Below, piece by piece: positions 47,550-61,400 of a stretch of DNA of 64,000 nt. Each line of letters opens with the position of its first letter. The stretch's first letter is position 1. Source of the stretch: Chimonanthus salicifolius. Its lineage: Eukaryota > Streptophyta > Magnoliopsida > Laurales > Calycanthaceae. The stretch lies in contig CM023539.1 in NCBI GenBank assembly GCA_013350335.1, positions 70,204,781 to 70,268,780 on the forward strand, in the 5' to 3' direction. Under the pieces are notes generated by a model. It worked only from the letters and a program-made list of their open reading frames with translations. It did not search any database and was not told where the DNA came from. The position numbers were made by a program, and so were the translations under genes.

Positions 47550-50450
47550 TTAAGGGAAATTTTGTCCATTTGTTCAATTAGTATCATAATGACCATCATC
47601 ATCGCCACTCCCAACTGCATGTTTAGCTAGCATGTTATGTTTCTTAATTGAAATTCATTGTAACGTGCAAAAGCCAGAGCGTCTAGATGTCAGGTACATG
47701 TTATATATGCCCTAGAGAATGTATGTTATTGGTCTGTCACCGAATGTGGAATTCTCATTTGAGCATAAGGAGATAGAAATGTAAATCTTTCACTTGGAAG
47801 CTAAATTAAATAGAGAAATTATCCAAATTCATTCCACTATATCCTGATGTGGTGTTTTCTTAATTTGGGAATCTGCTATCATGGTGAATCATATGATTTT
47901 AGGGCCCCAAACAGCTTGTAAGATGAACTTGAGCATCCTTATGCATGTTTAGGGGGTGAGGGGTGAAGTCCAAGTATGGGATCTTAAGTCCAAAATACCA
48001 AGTGGGACCAATGAATTTCGTTTGAAGAAGAGATACGGTAGAAGAAATTGATTTTGCCAATCGAGATGACCGGAAGAGATAAGAAAGAGGATGGCCGAGC
48101 AACCCATCTTACTATCCAGATTTTGAAACTCAGCAACAATAGAAAAAGTAGAGAAGATAAGGATAAAGGCAGATCAGAGATAAGATGGTGTTAGGCCTAT
48201 CTCAACAGAGAGAAAAAAGGGATAAAAATCGGTTTGAATTGAATGAGTCCCTTATTTGGCTGAATTGAAGGGTCCCTTATCTCATCTCTTCTGACTCCTA
48301 TAAATTGATGGCTTTGGATCCATTGAAGGTTGAACCGGGCAAGACATTGAAGGGACTGAAGTTGGACAGCTAAGGACAGAGAAAATATTTAATTTCTTGT
48401 AAGTTATTTATTTTTATTTTATGTAATGATGTCCAAAGGATTGTATTTCATTATATTCAATTTTAAATGAAATTCATGGCAGGTTATTTAGATTTATGGT
48501 GTTCCCAATTATTAACTATTTAATCGTGATGGTTTTCTATTTTATTTTAATTCTTTTTATGAACATATGAAACAAATTATTTTTAGAATTTTTTTCAATG
48601 AACGTAGAACCCTGTTAGGATCAGTGGGACTTGACCGTTTTTCAGTCTAAGGTTCTTACAAGAACAGTTGTTTTAGATTTGGGAAATGCAAGTTTAAACC
48701 CCGCTCAAGCCTAAGGGTTGAATTGAAAATTCTGATTAATGGACGACCGTAAATATTCTAATTAGAATTTTAATAGGTAATGAACTTGAATTATATTTTA
48801 TACTTCTAGAATACTTCAGAGTCTAGCCATGATTTTATTTTTAAATAGGATAACATGCCGCCTGCGATACTTGTCCGATTCCATTGTAAAATATGTAAAT
48901 AATTTATTATTATTATTGCTTTATATTTTATTCTTTCTCAAAATCCTCAAAACGATTTAACTAGGTTAGAAATATTTTATTTGTTATTAAATTTACATTT
49001 TAAATTCGAATGTGGTCATTTCAATTTACTCTACTATTTTAATCAAAATTATGTTAACTACAAAAAACTAGATAATCAATTAATTATTGTGCTAAATTAG
49101 GATTATAAATATATGTATTAGAAAATTATTTATTAAATCACCTTATTTTAATAGTAACATTTTTTATTTCAATACCTATATTTTGTTGATTTCCCTTGGG
49201 TACGACCTCGCACTCCTACACTATACTATTAAGTGGTTCGTCCGCTTGCGAGTTAATTTAAAATCACAATAATAATTTTCTTAAAAAAGTGTGACAATTT
49301 TATAATGAGGGTGCTAACTGAATCTTGTATCGCATAATAACAACGAATAAAATCGACAAATGGTAGAAGACGAAATTAAAAAAATAAAAGGTAAGCGCGT
49401 GTGGGTTCGCTCCCTTTCACACTTTCACTGTGATTCAAATGCTCTCTCTCTTCGGTGACATCAGTCTCTACTGGTGTCTCTTTCAAGTAGCATTTCTCTT
49501 CTATTTTCCATTCTTGTTTCAGCAGGCATCTCTACTTTTATTGCTTCTTCTTCAGTACCTCTCTCTGTGGATTCATCGAACTGAAACAAAGCTCAAAGCT
49601 GCATTTCGAGGTTTATCTTCATGCATAAATTATTAGCTCAGATTTTTGTAATGTGCTAGCTCAGATTTTGTAATGTGCAAAAACTGAAATCATGAAATAC
49701 ATTTACTTGCTTACTCTTCCGCCCTTCGAATACATTACCACTTGAGGAAACCAATTGTCATCTTTCGTATTGATTCAGTCCTAAGTCCTTTCATAGTCCT
49801 CTCTCTCACGTGAATGACTGAAGATTTTCTTTTGGTGTTCGCCTTGTGCTTATATTTCCAATAGTAGCTGGGTGAAGCTGTAGTTTGATTGCATTAGAGT
49901 GCTCTATTGCTTTGGCAAGGTTCTGTTTTGGTTTCCACTTTTGTTGAGGCCTTATTGTTTTTTTTTCCTTGGAAATTGCATTTTGGGATGGCTCTTTTCT
50001 TTGATAAAAAAATGACGAAGCCTGTTTGTTTAAGGCGATATTAATACTTTTTTTTTTAAAAAAAAAAGGAAAAATTAAGAGAGAAACATATCGGCTGATA
50101 CCGACTTTAAACCCCGGTTTGTCTATTGGGTACATCCACAACTAGAGATAACCTATGCCTTTTTTTTTTTTCCTTTTTATGCAATAAAGGAGAGAAACTT
50201 TCAATTATGGAAATACATGAGTACATCATATGAACTCGTCAAAGAGTTCTTCATGGATTCTTCTAATATATGTCAGATTCTTCATGATTATTCCAATGCT
50301 TGCTTGACATTGTTTGCATGATGAAAAATATTATCAACCTCTTCTTCTTTTGCGATCTAATTTAAACATGGAAACTTCATTATTTGATATTTTGAGTGCA
50401 TTTTATAAAATGATTTTTAAAATCAGGTCCAACCAGGGTAATTCACCATG
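47550..50450. other. Non-coding stretch downstream of PIR; possible gypsy-type LTR end
   Basis: No exon is supported. At 49190-49255 the sequence TTCCCTTGGGTACGACCTCG, followed by CTACACTATACTA and a CTTGCGAGTT segment, resembles the 3' part of Ty3/gypsy LTRs. The very AT-rich 48360-49180 before it would fit the rest of such an LTR. Ends, primer-binding site and duplications were not found. Confidence 0.35.
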
Positions 50451-50930
50451 ATTGCAATGTGTGTGTTTTTTTTTTGGTCAAGACTAGTAGGAAGGAATGG
50501 ATCCAGTTGGACAGAGGTTTTATCCATGCTAGAGCTTCATGATCTCACAGGATACTTTCAGGAAAATTTAATCATTGAAGGTGACTATGAAAATGCTCTA
50601 AAGTGGGTATCAAGAAGGAAGAGGGTCCTTTGCAGGCCTGTAAGCAAGGGAAATCTAGAATAAGATGGGCAACATAATATCTCATTTAAGATGGTTGGCA
50701 AATGGGGTGGTAGACTTCCAAGTAAATAATGGCTTATTCATGCACAACTTCTATTGTGATTTATCCTTGGTATGAAGCTTTTGAGATATGTGAAGCAATT
50801 TAGGGTATTTTCTTTTGATTTGGGTGTATGATTAATTTCCGGCATTCATCTTGGATGCCAGACCTAGATAAGTTGGTGTAATCATTTCCTTTTAATAAAG
50901 GTTTATGGTTAAGTTTAAAAAAAATTAATT
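50450..50930 (+). mobile_element. LINE 3' end with RNase H remnant
   Basis: A frame at 50555-50640 reads FQENLIIEGDYENALKWVS, matching the last RNase H Asp motif (IEGDS.NA..W) of plant LINEs. A 3' UTR follows, ending TTAATAAAGGTTTATGG and then an A run near 50915. The rest of the ORF is truncated. Confidence 0.7.
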
Positions 50931-51169
50931 TATAATATTTTTTGCATTTTATTTTTAAATAAATTTTATTAAAACTTATCTAAATATATTCGCTTCCATG
51001 AATACTACGTTTTGGGATTTACAGAATCATACACATTATCCTATGCTAGATTTCCTATGTACATATTTATTGATGAAACAAAGAGAGTAAATATTATGGT
51101 GGCAAGTTCTCCTGACATCCACAAATTGCAATGCATAGTAAACATGAGTCTCATTATTATACATGGACA

Positions 51170-51503
51170 CCTGATCTCATTGAGTCTTCTTGCTAAAGGA
51201 GGCTTTGATTCAGATGAAGAATCTGTAAGCATTACTACTGTGTAGTCTAAGAGAGCTTTATCCCAATCATTGACTCTCAAGGGCGGCATAGAGAACAACT
51301 CAATTGCCTTTGAGAATGACATAGCATGCATCACAGTATTCCCTGCAAGAACTCTTACTGATGCAAAATAAAAAAGAAGATGCAGTTATCAAATATGACT
51401 TACTTTTGTATAACCATGTAAGATATGATCACCAATTTGATCAGCATCATACCATGCATTCCTGAGAGCAGGTATCCCAAACTTATCCATTATCATCCTC
51501 ACC
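51170..51503 (-). other. Unidentified exon candidates, minus strand
   Basis: On the minus strand a segment from about 51503 to 51402 follows a CAG acceptor and ends before GTAAGT. It reads MDKFGIPALRNAWYDADQI and GDHILHGYTK. Some 40 bp on, another stretch (about 51346-51180) reads VMHAMSFSKAIELFSMPPL and VNDWDKALLDYT. The residue composition and splice sites look like real coding sequence, but I do not recognise the family. The phase between the two pieces does not join cleanly: a TAA follows the nearest acceptor. Gene fragment or pseudogene is likelier than a full gene, as no further exons are seen nearby. Confidence 0.4.
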
Positions 51504-54200
51504 TGTGAACCATAAAAGAAATTATCGTAGATTCAAGAAGGGACAAAATAACTTAAGTACTTTCCTAATTTCATCTGTTAAAGCTCTATGTACCATTAAA
51601 CAGATCTGCCAACTTGATATTTTACAATGAGATTGAAAAAAGTTTTGATATATCTTGGTTTTTGTGTTTTCTTCTACTTGGAGTAGAAAGAATATTTACA
51701 TTTTACAATGTATATATATAGAAAGAATATATACATTTACTAAACCCTAAACCCTAAATGTTTACAATTATATATACATTTTATTATAACCATAAACTAG
51801 ACGTACCCTTCTGATTTAGTTTGAAATGAATGGGTGGCCAACTCGCACTCACTACTGTTGGATCGTGTTGCTGGCCCTAGTAATACATGAATATACGAGT
51901 CAAGAGGTTTTCGGTTGGAAATTCTAAAACTCATCAAAACTTAGGAGTGTTTTCGATTGTCATTTCTTTTAAAAATGGACAGTCAAAGGAGAGCCAAATG
52001 GTCTCCTTTTTGTATTTCCCAGAAATATCGTACAATTTCAATGGAATTCGCAGATTTCAGCACAACCAAACGGACCCCTTAACCTATCCTCGTCCTAAGT
52101 CAAGATAAAATATAAGATTGAAATTGGACTAATGAAAGATAACATGCCAGTCCATGCCATGAGGCTTCGATGTTAAAATAATAAATTTGATAGAATTTAA
52201 AAATCTTACTCTTCAATGATTTAAAACTTATGATTTTCATTAACTTATGGTTTCACAATCCAATTCAATTCTTCGAAAATTGATTTTTTGAAATGGAGAC
52301 AGATAATTTAATTAATTAAAATTAGAGGGTACAAAAGAGAAAGTTGCCAAGTATAAGAGAGTTATACGAGGCTACATGGAGAACATGAAGAGAATAAGCG
52401 GGTGGAGCCAATATACACAATGCTCCATAAAAACGCAAGTATAAAGCATGTATAAAGAACCCGAAAACCCCATACACTCAGATAAATCATAAAAGGATAA
52501 TATATTATTCAATCTCTTTATACATTCAAGAGAGAATAGTAAGTAGAGCCTTCCTAAATATTCTAATTCTTTTAAGAACAGTTCTCCCATGTAACATGGG
52601 ATGAGCATCTTTGAATGAATTTGTTTGTTTATATTATTTTTGTGATTGAATGTTTCTGAAGCATTAGAACTTAGAAAGAGAGAGAGAAGACTACTGGAAC
52701 ATGATGGAGGAAAAAAATGATAAAATGATAACTATTATTCAATCAATGAGATTTTTGGACAATCCCCTGTTCACACCAGAGCCACCATATCAGATGTTTG
52801 TGCTTGGAATAAGTGCAAAATATTCAAGTTTTCAGATCTCACAGTTTCACAAATATTCCTCTATTACGAAATGTATTCATTGCACCAAGTAAGAAGACAA
52901 ACATACCAATACGATTGCAAAGGCTGATCGTTTAGAATTGCAGATAATGATTTTCTATACAGAGAGCTAACCATGTTCATCATCCCTTTCAGTATGGAAT
53001 TGACCACTAAGCTATTTACCATTCACTTTATCCATGATAAGTTAGTTTACGATAAAATGAACTCAATGGTCCAAAATTTGACATAGAGTGGACGAATATT
53101 TTAAAATATCAAATCATATTCCGACTGTAGTGTTACATATCTGAAAACTCAAAAAATATCAACTAATGGACATCTATGTTGAGACACTTTTAAATGGAAC
53201 ATATTAAATTTACTAAAAAATATATCTTTTCACACACTATATTGATGTGACAAGTTACAGTTAATTTATCTTTTACAATTTAGGAACGAAACAAATCAAA
53301 TTACTTTCTACAATCAATGTAGGATAAAGAAGTAAAATTTTAGAGTATCTAATATTTTTAAATTATGACACAAATTAATATGTAACTATGTGCTAAAAAT
53401 TGTCATTTATTAATTTAATATAAATAAGATGTTGGAAGGTGAACCCTATATCCTTGTGTGCTTGTCAAATAGTTAGTTTTAATCAATAATTTATTTTAGA
53501 TCTCTAATTTATAACGAAATTATTTATTTTAATGTTATTTCATTATATTCACTATTAATCATTATTATCTATTAATAAAAAATTATTGCATCCAAATATA
53601 CTGATTGGACGTAATTTTATTTAGGCCTTATATTTATCTTTTAAAATTATAAAAATTATACATCGAGAAAATTTTAAGTCAATAAATAAAAGAAATGAAG
53701 CTAAAAAAAAATATATACAAAATGGGGTACAATCCATTTTTTATTAAGTGTGTTTATTTAATTTTAAAGGCATGAAAATTTTAATTTGAAAAGATAATTC
53801 AACGATATTTATATATAAACAGATTTAAAAATTAGAGAACTCAATCAAAATTCAGCACTGTTAAAAATCTCATTTGCAAAAAAATCCCTTGTTGAATGTG
53901 AGCGGGTGAGCGAGTGAGGCCCTAAAATAAAATATCCATTAGTGCTCGTGTCCTGAAATAAAATTAGACAGTGGACTCTAATTTCACCCTAATTCTCGTC
54001 AAAACATAGTGGCTCGTGTCCCTGAAATAAAATTAGAGCGTTGGACTCTAATTCTATCAACAACATATGTATCAATCAAGCATGCCAATAACTTATCAAC
54101 AATTATTTTCTAAAGCATGCATATCATAGCTATCATACAACAGATAACATCATGGATTATCAACCATCAATTCAAGCATAAGTCACAAATAATCACTCCA
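51504..54200. other. Non-coding stretch
   Basis: AT-rich, no supported exon or element. Two adjacent CCCTAAA units at 51744-51757 are too short to count as interstitial telomere sequence. Confidence 0.5.
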
Positions 54201-54228
54201 TGTGACTCACACAGTGCCTACCAATATC

Positions 54229-54570
54229 CATACGTGGTCAACGTGGCTCAATTCCCACGGACAATGGATCAGTAGTACACCATGCATTTGTAAGAGGTCA
54301 ACGCAACCAACAGACAACAGATAATGCATATACATCGGTTAGGAGGTCAACGCAACAAGCAAATAGCTAATCAATACTCACACATCTGTAAGAGGTCAAC
54401 ACAACAAGCGGACAATGGATCAGTACTCAGGCTTTTGTAAGAGGTCATGCAACAACAAACAGACGACGAATCAATACTCAGGTTTCGTAAGAGGTCAACA
54501 CAATAAGCGGACAACGGATCACAAGTATCCATAAGTGGCCAACGTGGCTTAACTCCCATGAACAATGGAT
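54229..54570 (+). repeat. 49-bp minisatellite between two copies of a related longer motif
   Basis: GTAAGAGGTCAAC-type starts recur at 54290, 54339, 54388, 54437 and 54487, a period of 49-50 bp. Each unit contains variants of CAACAAGCGGACAATGGATC. The block is bracketed by two 42-bp motifs, GTGGTCAACGTGGCTCAATT (from 54235) and GTGGCCAACGTGGCTTAACT (from 54535), which also end in ACAATGGAT. No frame runs through it. Confidence 0.85.
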
Positions 54571-54599
54571 ACATAGCCTGCACACAGTCTACCAATCCA

Positions 54600-56750
54600 T
54601 GCGATGAATAGCAGCATACACAATCAAATTCGGAGTCATGCATTCTACTCAGGATATAGTCCAATAATTACCACATGGTTAACATAGCTAACATCATATT
54701 GGAGACTTATGTTTAACCCTAAAACATGCTCAACTATATTAAACACATTCAAGAATATTAATAAATCATGCACATGACTGAGTCCTATAATCGGGTAGAC
54801 AGCTAGGCCCATACTCTCCTGTATATAATCACATTTACATTCGGTGTCCAAATCGACTATTAACCCCTTACGAGTAAGTGAAACCCAGTATCATTTAGGC
54901 TCAAATCACGTCTTTCTATTCAAACATACATCGGAACCCATCATTGCATTTAGATTAATAGCATATAATGTTTCACAGTTATCAATTCAATAATGTAATG
55001 CAATAAAAATATGAATTTAAAATAATATTAAACTCCTAAGTGTGTTTGAATCTCCTCACTATTGTTCTGTGAATAATGACTCCTAAACATTCTGAAGAAA
55101 CTCAAGAGGCGAAATGAACTGGAAAATAGAAGAAAGGGAAAACCTCTTAAAAACAAACTTTAGTTATGGTTGGTTGAACTATTATTATTTCGGTCGACTA
55201 AAAGATCGGTTCAACCGATGGGTAAGAAGATCGGTCGGACCGACCATGGATTGTCTGACAGTGTGTCGTTTTGCCCAGATACAAGGCAGAATGGAGAAGA
55301 AGAAGATAGTTTTTAGAAACCCATTTATTTACAATAAATCCTTCTTCTTTTTAAAACCAATCTTCCCTAATAAAAACAAGATTTCTATTTGATTGAAATC
55401 AAAACTAAATTTAAAAAACTTACAAAAAGAAAAGGGGAAAAGGAGAAGAAACCGACCTGAGAAATGGAAGAGGAAGCAGTTCAGGGAGAGGATAATGATT
55501 TCTACCAAGAGAGAGAGCGAGAGACTTTTAGAGAAGAGAGATCGAAATCTTAAGAGAGATTGATAGGTAAAGAGAGAGTGACCGTGAGAGGAGAGAGGGA
55601 GACCCTATGAAAGGGACCACATGCCTCTTTTAAAGAAAATGAAATTTGAAGGAAAGGAGGGGTTGCCCATGAGAGCTATACCCATGAGCAGACAGAGAGT
55701 GACTTGGCTGGGGAAGGGCCACTAGGGCTATAAAGTAGAAGGCTTGATCGAGCTTTGGCCATGAGGCCGATGGTAGAAGGTGCCCAGATGGGGGTGAACC
55801 ATGTCCTTGCAAGCAAAGGAAGGGAAAGAAAGGGTTGGTGCAACAAGACACGTTTTTGGTCAATCTGAGCGAACTTTTAAAACCTACTCAGGGCAACATT
55901 TTTTTAAGGTTTGACCTTTTAGAAAATTACTAGGTATTAAAATCGGACCACCGTACAAACTTTATTGGAAATAGACACTCCGATGTATTTGATTGAAGCT
56001 TTTTGGGCTTGCACAGTAATAACGGGTTTTAGGGTTTTGGGTTAATTCAGGTGTTGGCGTTTATATCTCATAATCTTAGGGTAATTTTGGGTTAATCAGA
56101 GTGGCTTTTGGGCGTTGAAGAGAGTCTTAGGCACCATTGTCTTTGCCATACTCAATTATGGTTAATTGAGTAGTTTTAAGACTAAGTCTCTATGGTGGTA
56201 GTTTCAATTGATGGAATTAGTCTGAAACTTCATGCATAAAATGGATGAAATCTTCAATTCTTCTTAGATAAAAAATCTTGGGTGCTTGAGAGATGGAAGC
56301 TTCACCTTCAATTAGATCATCTTTGATTGAGCTCTTGATGACTCAATATATGGACCAAAGGACTCATTTATGGTGCTTGGGTCCATGTACCCAATTACAA
56401 CGCCCATGCCTGGAGTAGGGAAAAGTTATGGGATTCCTTACCCAAAAAGTTAATGAAAACTCATGTAGTTTGAAATCCTAAAATTGTAAAGCATCCCTAA
56501 AATCTTGGAGCTTGTCTTAGCAACAATTCCCAAATGAACACTAAGGAGGTGGCACAAAAGGATAGGAGTCCTTTAGTTTTTTTTTTTTTTTTTTGAGTTT
56601 AATGAAATCAAAGGGAATGAGAACGTAGAATATTAAAAAACAAACGAAAGTCTTATCAAGTAACTAAAATGTAACTTTTAGTCAAATAAGTAACACTAAG
56701 TGGGTCTCTTAATGTACATTTAAAAAGGCCCCATTTAGACATCTAGAAAA
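54600..56750. other. Non-coding stretch
   Basis: Contains a GA-rich section (55440-55600) and a poly(T) run (56578-56594) that may be the end of a minus-strand retroelement. No exon is supported. Confidence 0.45.
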
Positions 56751-56945
56751 TCTGTTACTAGACATCCGTTTCAAATTTTCAAGTGAAAGTCATTTTGCCC
56801 TCCAATTCTGAAAAATTATTCGAATGAACCTTCGGACAATTCGACTCCATAGTCAAATTGTTCGAAGGATCCTAAGGATCCTCCGAAGGAATTGCTGCTG
56901 AGCTATAGTAATGCTGATTATTTAAATAATTTTTTTTAAATTTTA

Positions 56946-57542
56946 AGTTATTTTTAAGCACTGTGTATTCCAAAATTCTCAAATTGAATATCTGGACTAA
57001 TTACTAATTACGATAGCTTGATAAAAATACTTTAAGAATTTAAAGTCTTTTGACACTCTCAAATGCTTAAAATACAGTGTTTTACAAATAAGGGTATCCC
57101 TTGGCTGTGCCGAAAACACATTTGGAAGTGTCAAAAGACCTTAAAGTCTTAAAGTATTTTTATCAGGTTATCGTAGTTAGTCCGGATATTCAATTTGAGA
57201 AATTTTGGAAATACACAATGCTTAAAAAATAACTGTCTATATGACGTTAAATAATAAAATCTCTTTTAAAACTTTAAAGTTATTTTTTAAGCACTGTGTA
57301 TTTCCAAAATTTCTGAAATTGAATATCCGGACTAATTACGATAACCTGATAAAAATACTTTAAGACTTCAAGGTCTTTTGACACTCCCAAGTATTTTTGG
57401 CACAGCCAGGGATACCCTTATTTGTAAAACACGGTGTTTTAAGCATTAGGAGTGTCAAAAGACCTTGAATTTTTAAACTATTTTATCAGGCTATTGTAAT
57501 TAGTCTAGATATTCAATTTGAGAAATTTTAGAAATACACATT
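56946..57542. repeat. Nested palindrome: two inverted-repeat units in opposite orientation
   Basis: Unit 1 has a left arm at about 56946-57058 and a right arm at about 57127-57233. Unit 2 has arms at about 57278-57386 and 57451-57542. All four arms hold the same sequence, alternately inverted, with landmarks TAAGCACTGTGTATT, GATAAAAATACTTTAAG and TCTTTTGACACTC. The two centres (57065-57115 and 57390-57448) are also reverse complements of one another, sharing ACAAATAAGGGTATCCC. RNA from here would fold into long hairpins. It resembles a foldback or MITE-type element; no terminal duplication was identified. Confidence 0.88.
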
Positions 57543-57699
57543 ATTCAAATGATAAAATATGGAGGACAACTTGAAAATTTGAAAATTAACTTTTCCAGAT
57601 GGGCCTTTAAAAATATCAAACCAAAACGAGGGGCTTATTTAAAATTCTACCAAACCGTAGAGATTTTTATAACATTATAAGAAATGTAGAGGCCTCTTT

Positions 57700-59463
57700 A
57701 GAAAATCCTCAAATTCTCTCAAATAAGCGGACGTGTCATCGTTCAAATTTTTGTGTAATTTTGCATAAAAAAAGGACGCCGGTTTCAAAGGTGACGAAGA
57801 ATCTTCGTCCACCTCAACGGCTAGAAGTTCAAATTTTAAAGCCGTTGAGCCGTGTTTCTTTTCTACCGGCGATGCTTTTGGGTTCCTTCCTGCTAACCCC
57901 TCTTCTTTTTCGATCGACGCAGACAAATTTTGTGTTTGCCGCTCGCAGCAGCTGCCTCTGCTCGCCTCCCTTCTCTGACGGTCGACGAGGTTGCAGCTTC
58001 TGTCCCGGCGCTGCTGCCCTCTTTGCAAACTGACCTGTAGATCTGCTCAGATCTGGCTGACTCTGGCGTGTGATGGCCTCCACTCGCAGATCTGAAAAAA
58101 CCCAGATTTGCCCGTCGTTTTGCACAACCCCACTGCAAACGATTGCTCACCCTGCTGCCAATCTTGTAATCCGAGAAAGAGAGAGATTTCAATCTATCTT
58201 TTCCTGATTCTTCGTATACAGGAATCCCAATATCCCTTCATTTTGTCCGCTCTTTTCTTGTTCATCATGCTTTTATACTGCTCTGTTAGCACTTTCTATT
58301 TGGCTACATATTTCTGAAATTTGCAATGATATGGTCAAATGGCTTTTATGCTTTCAACAGAATCTTGAGAAGTCATATGCTCTCTGGTACTATTCCATCT
58401 TAACATTGGAGATTATACCTCATTGAAACAACGTGAGATCTATTATCCATGGGATGCATGTAGGTACTTCATATTTGCAATAGAAAACATTAGTGTGAGG
58501 ATATATAAGGTGTTTGATAGACGTGTTCTATTAGACCCAACAAAATGTATATTAGCCTAAAATTTGCTCATCTAATCCTCATACAGTGAGTCCTATTGGA
58601 TGTGAGCTGCTCAAAATCTGGTCCATCAGATGATCATTTGTAATTGTTGTCCTATTAAATGTGGAGTATTGGTTGGAAATTTCCATTTTCATCAGATGAT
58701 TGAGTATCTTAAAGAAAGACATATTGTGTACACTTCATTAGATAGATAATAGTGTTATGATGTGGAAAGGTGCAATTCAAATAAATCAACATAAAAATTC
58801 AACTCATATGCATACTACACAAGGAGAGACAATTTAATGTAGTTCAATAGTGATGTCTATATCTATGGGCGAAGGTAGATGACTTCATTTATCAAGAAAT
58901 AAGAATGGGAGAATTGCAATATGTCATGCACAAATAAAAAAGCTCACCGCTACTCCGCAATTTCACATACAAGAGATCTCTTAAAAACCCTAGAAGAGAG
59001 CTCTCCAAAATCTCTCTAATACATTTCAAAGGGGGCCTAAAGAATCCCAATTTTTATTTGTTTGAATTGAGACCTAATATCCCCAAAAAGAAAGAAAATC
59101 CTAGAAAGGATCTCTACAACATAGAAATCTCTCAGGAAATAGGATTTTATAAAATAAAATTGGGAAAGAGAGTGGAAGGGAATGTCTCTCCTTAGAGAGA
59201 GGCTTTGAACCACAGCTCAGCTACATCTTGCCCACGAGGGTTGGTGGCTGTCCCTTTCTATTCTCGACAGGCGAGGCCTGCTAACAATCGTGAAAAATAT
59301 GAAAGTTAGCTTCACATATTCGAATGTCGTCGGCAGAAAAAAGGGAAGTGGAATTCTCCTGCCAATTAGCAACTTTATATCTGCAACTTCTAAAACGATG
59401 GAATTGTCAAAGGATTACATTTTCTTATTCTTGTATTTTTGTAATATTGTTGGATTATTGCAG
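57700..59463. other. Non-coding stretch before the LRR exons
   Basis: 57750-58200 is distinctly GC-richer than its surroundings and holds overlapping frames on both strands, but none resembles a known protein. It could be a captured gene fragment or a 5' UTR. 58320-59460 is AT-rich without features. Confidence 0.35.
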
Positions 59464-61047
59464 GGATTTTGAGCTTCAACAATTTAACTGCCGAATTCCA
59501 GACTCTCTCTTCAACTTGGATTCACTTGTTTACTTGTGAGTAAATATGTAGCAATTATTCATCCTTTTTACCAGAATTTTTCGAAATATGTTTAAAAAAG
59601 TATTTTTATGAGTATACTTTATTTGCCTGTGCTTCAATAAACAGGTTCTTGGAAATAATAGTCTTCTGGATCATTGCCTTCCATAAAAGTTCATCACTGA
59701 CCACAATGTAAGTTTATTTCACATAATTTCTACGGCATTCTTAGTTTTATTATTTCCTCTATTTACAAACTGTACTTTTTCTAATTATGGTTTTAACCTC
59801 TAATGGGCTTAGCTTATGCCTACTGGTGAGTTATTTTGACTACGCATATAGTAGTTCTTTCTATTGTGTTTTGGGTTGTTGATATGCTGAACTCAGAAAC
59901 CTGAACTGGTGGCAGTTTGGTAGTCTTACATGTGTTTCCCATCACTTTAACATTATCAGGACATTATTTCGTACAAATGTCATGTGAAAATGATCCAAAA
60001 AAATACTCACCCCAATGTGATTCCTGATTTCACGGTAGGAATAATCATCGTGTGCCAAAAATATTGCAAATTGATGTTGATTCTCCTCAGGTAGATTCAA
60101 TTTCAACCCTTGCATACAATTTCTGGATTTCTGTATTTTGTGGATAAAAATATATTTTGTTTTATTTCTCATAAAATTTCATTAATTTTCCAGATTCTTC
60201 TTAAAAAAATCCATTTTATCTGTTCTTTTCCTCCTTAGCAATTCAACCATTTCTTTCAAATCAGCAATTCTAGAATTTGATATATATTCATAAAGCGTGT
60301 TTAATAGCTAACATTTATTAGTTTAATCCTTCATTAGTTTCATGGTGTGTATTTAACTTATGCTAATTTGTATTGGTGTAGAGATTTATCTTACAACCAA
60401 TTATCAAGAATATTTCCCTCTTGGGTTGGAGAGCGAGGTTTGCAATTGTACGTAAAAGATGCAACAAAATTGCTCCTTTACTTTTTGTAATTGTTTGAGC
60501 ATTGTATATATGTATCACATGTCTCTGTTTTGTAGTTGAGGGTTGTGAGTTTGTGGAAGGGTGTGGTCTCATTCCTTTTGGTTTGGTTTTTGTAGCTGTC
60601 GGTGTTTATGTAGCTCTGATACAAGTCTTTTATACCATCTGTCACTTTGTACTTTATTTTTTTCTCCTTTCACCTTAACTTCTCTTATTGTATCAGTATG
60701 TTTTAATGTTTCTTAGATTATAAGTGCTTTGTGTTTCATTTGGCTAGATGGTCATCCCACTTTTCGACATTCACTTTTATCCATTTCTTGCTCACCAAAC
60801 ATACATTGAAATGGAATAATTTGTGATGAAAAATTTGACCTATTACCACGTTTTGCAGTTCCTGGTCATCCGAATGTACATTAAAATTGGGAATGCAACT
60901 TGGCTTAGGTTGGGTGGATTCACACCGAACTGACCCGATCCGTGTCTTTTAATTTGGGTATGACCCTAGTAATTTTCAATTTGGATCTAGGCAGATCTGG
61001 TTTTTACTCGTCCTGATTTGCATCCCTAATTAAAATGCATAACTATC

Positions 61048-61400
61048 TTATCTTTTTTTTGTTTGAAACAATAACAAGATTTTATTGATGGGGAAAAAGT
61101 CAGAAGTAGAAAAGAGATAAAAGAGATTTATACCAAGCCAAAATGAAACATTGCAAGATAACCATCTAATCTTTTTTGAACATTGACTAAATATCATTAA
61201 GAAAAGTAAGGAAATACAGAAAGTATACAGCGGAATCTGAGTATAAGAGATATATACTCAGAACCACCAAAGAAAGGAAAAAACAAAGAAGCAGAGAGTA
61301 AAGAAAAATAAACCACAAACATCCTTCCCTTTCCCTTACTTACCATCCATGAAATAAGAGCTTTCACAACAAACATGCCCAACAATGAATTCTTGACTAC
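61048..61400 (-). mobile_element. LINE 3'-end fragment in an RLK intron
   Basis: A T run at 61051-61058 is followed by GTTTGAAACAATAACAAGATTTTATTGATGGG. On the minus strand that is a LINE-like 3' end with poly(A). No coding motif is preserved. It lies in the intron between the last two LRR exons. Confidence 0.5.

Noticed and set aside
51741..51757. Interstitial telomere repeat (CCCTAAACCCTAAA)
   Set aside because: Only two units, expected by chance in AT-rich DNA.
57675..58192. Four overlapping frames of 90-117 codons in a GC-richer island
   Set aside because: They lie on both strands, share no protein similarity I can name, and have no splice or start context that favours one.
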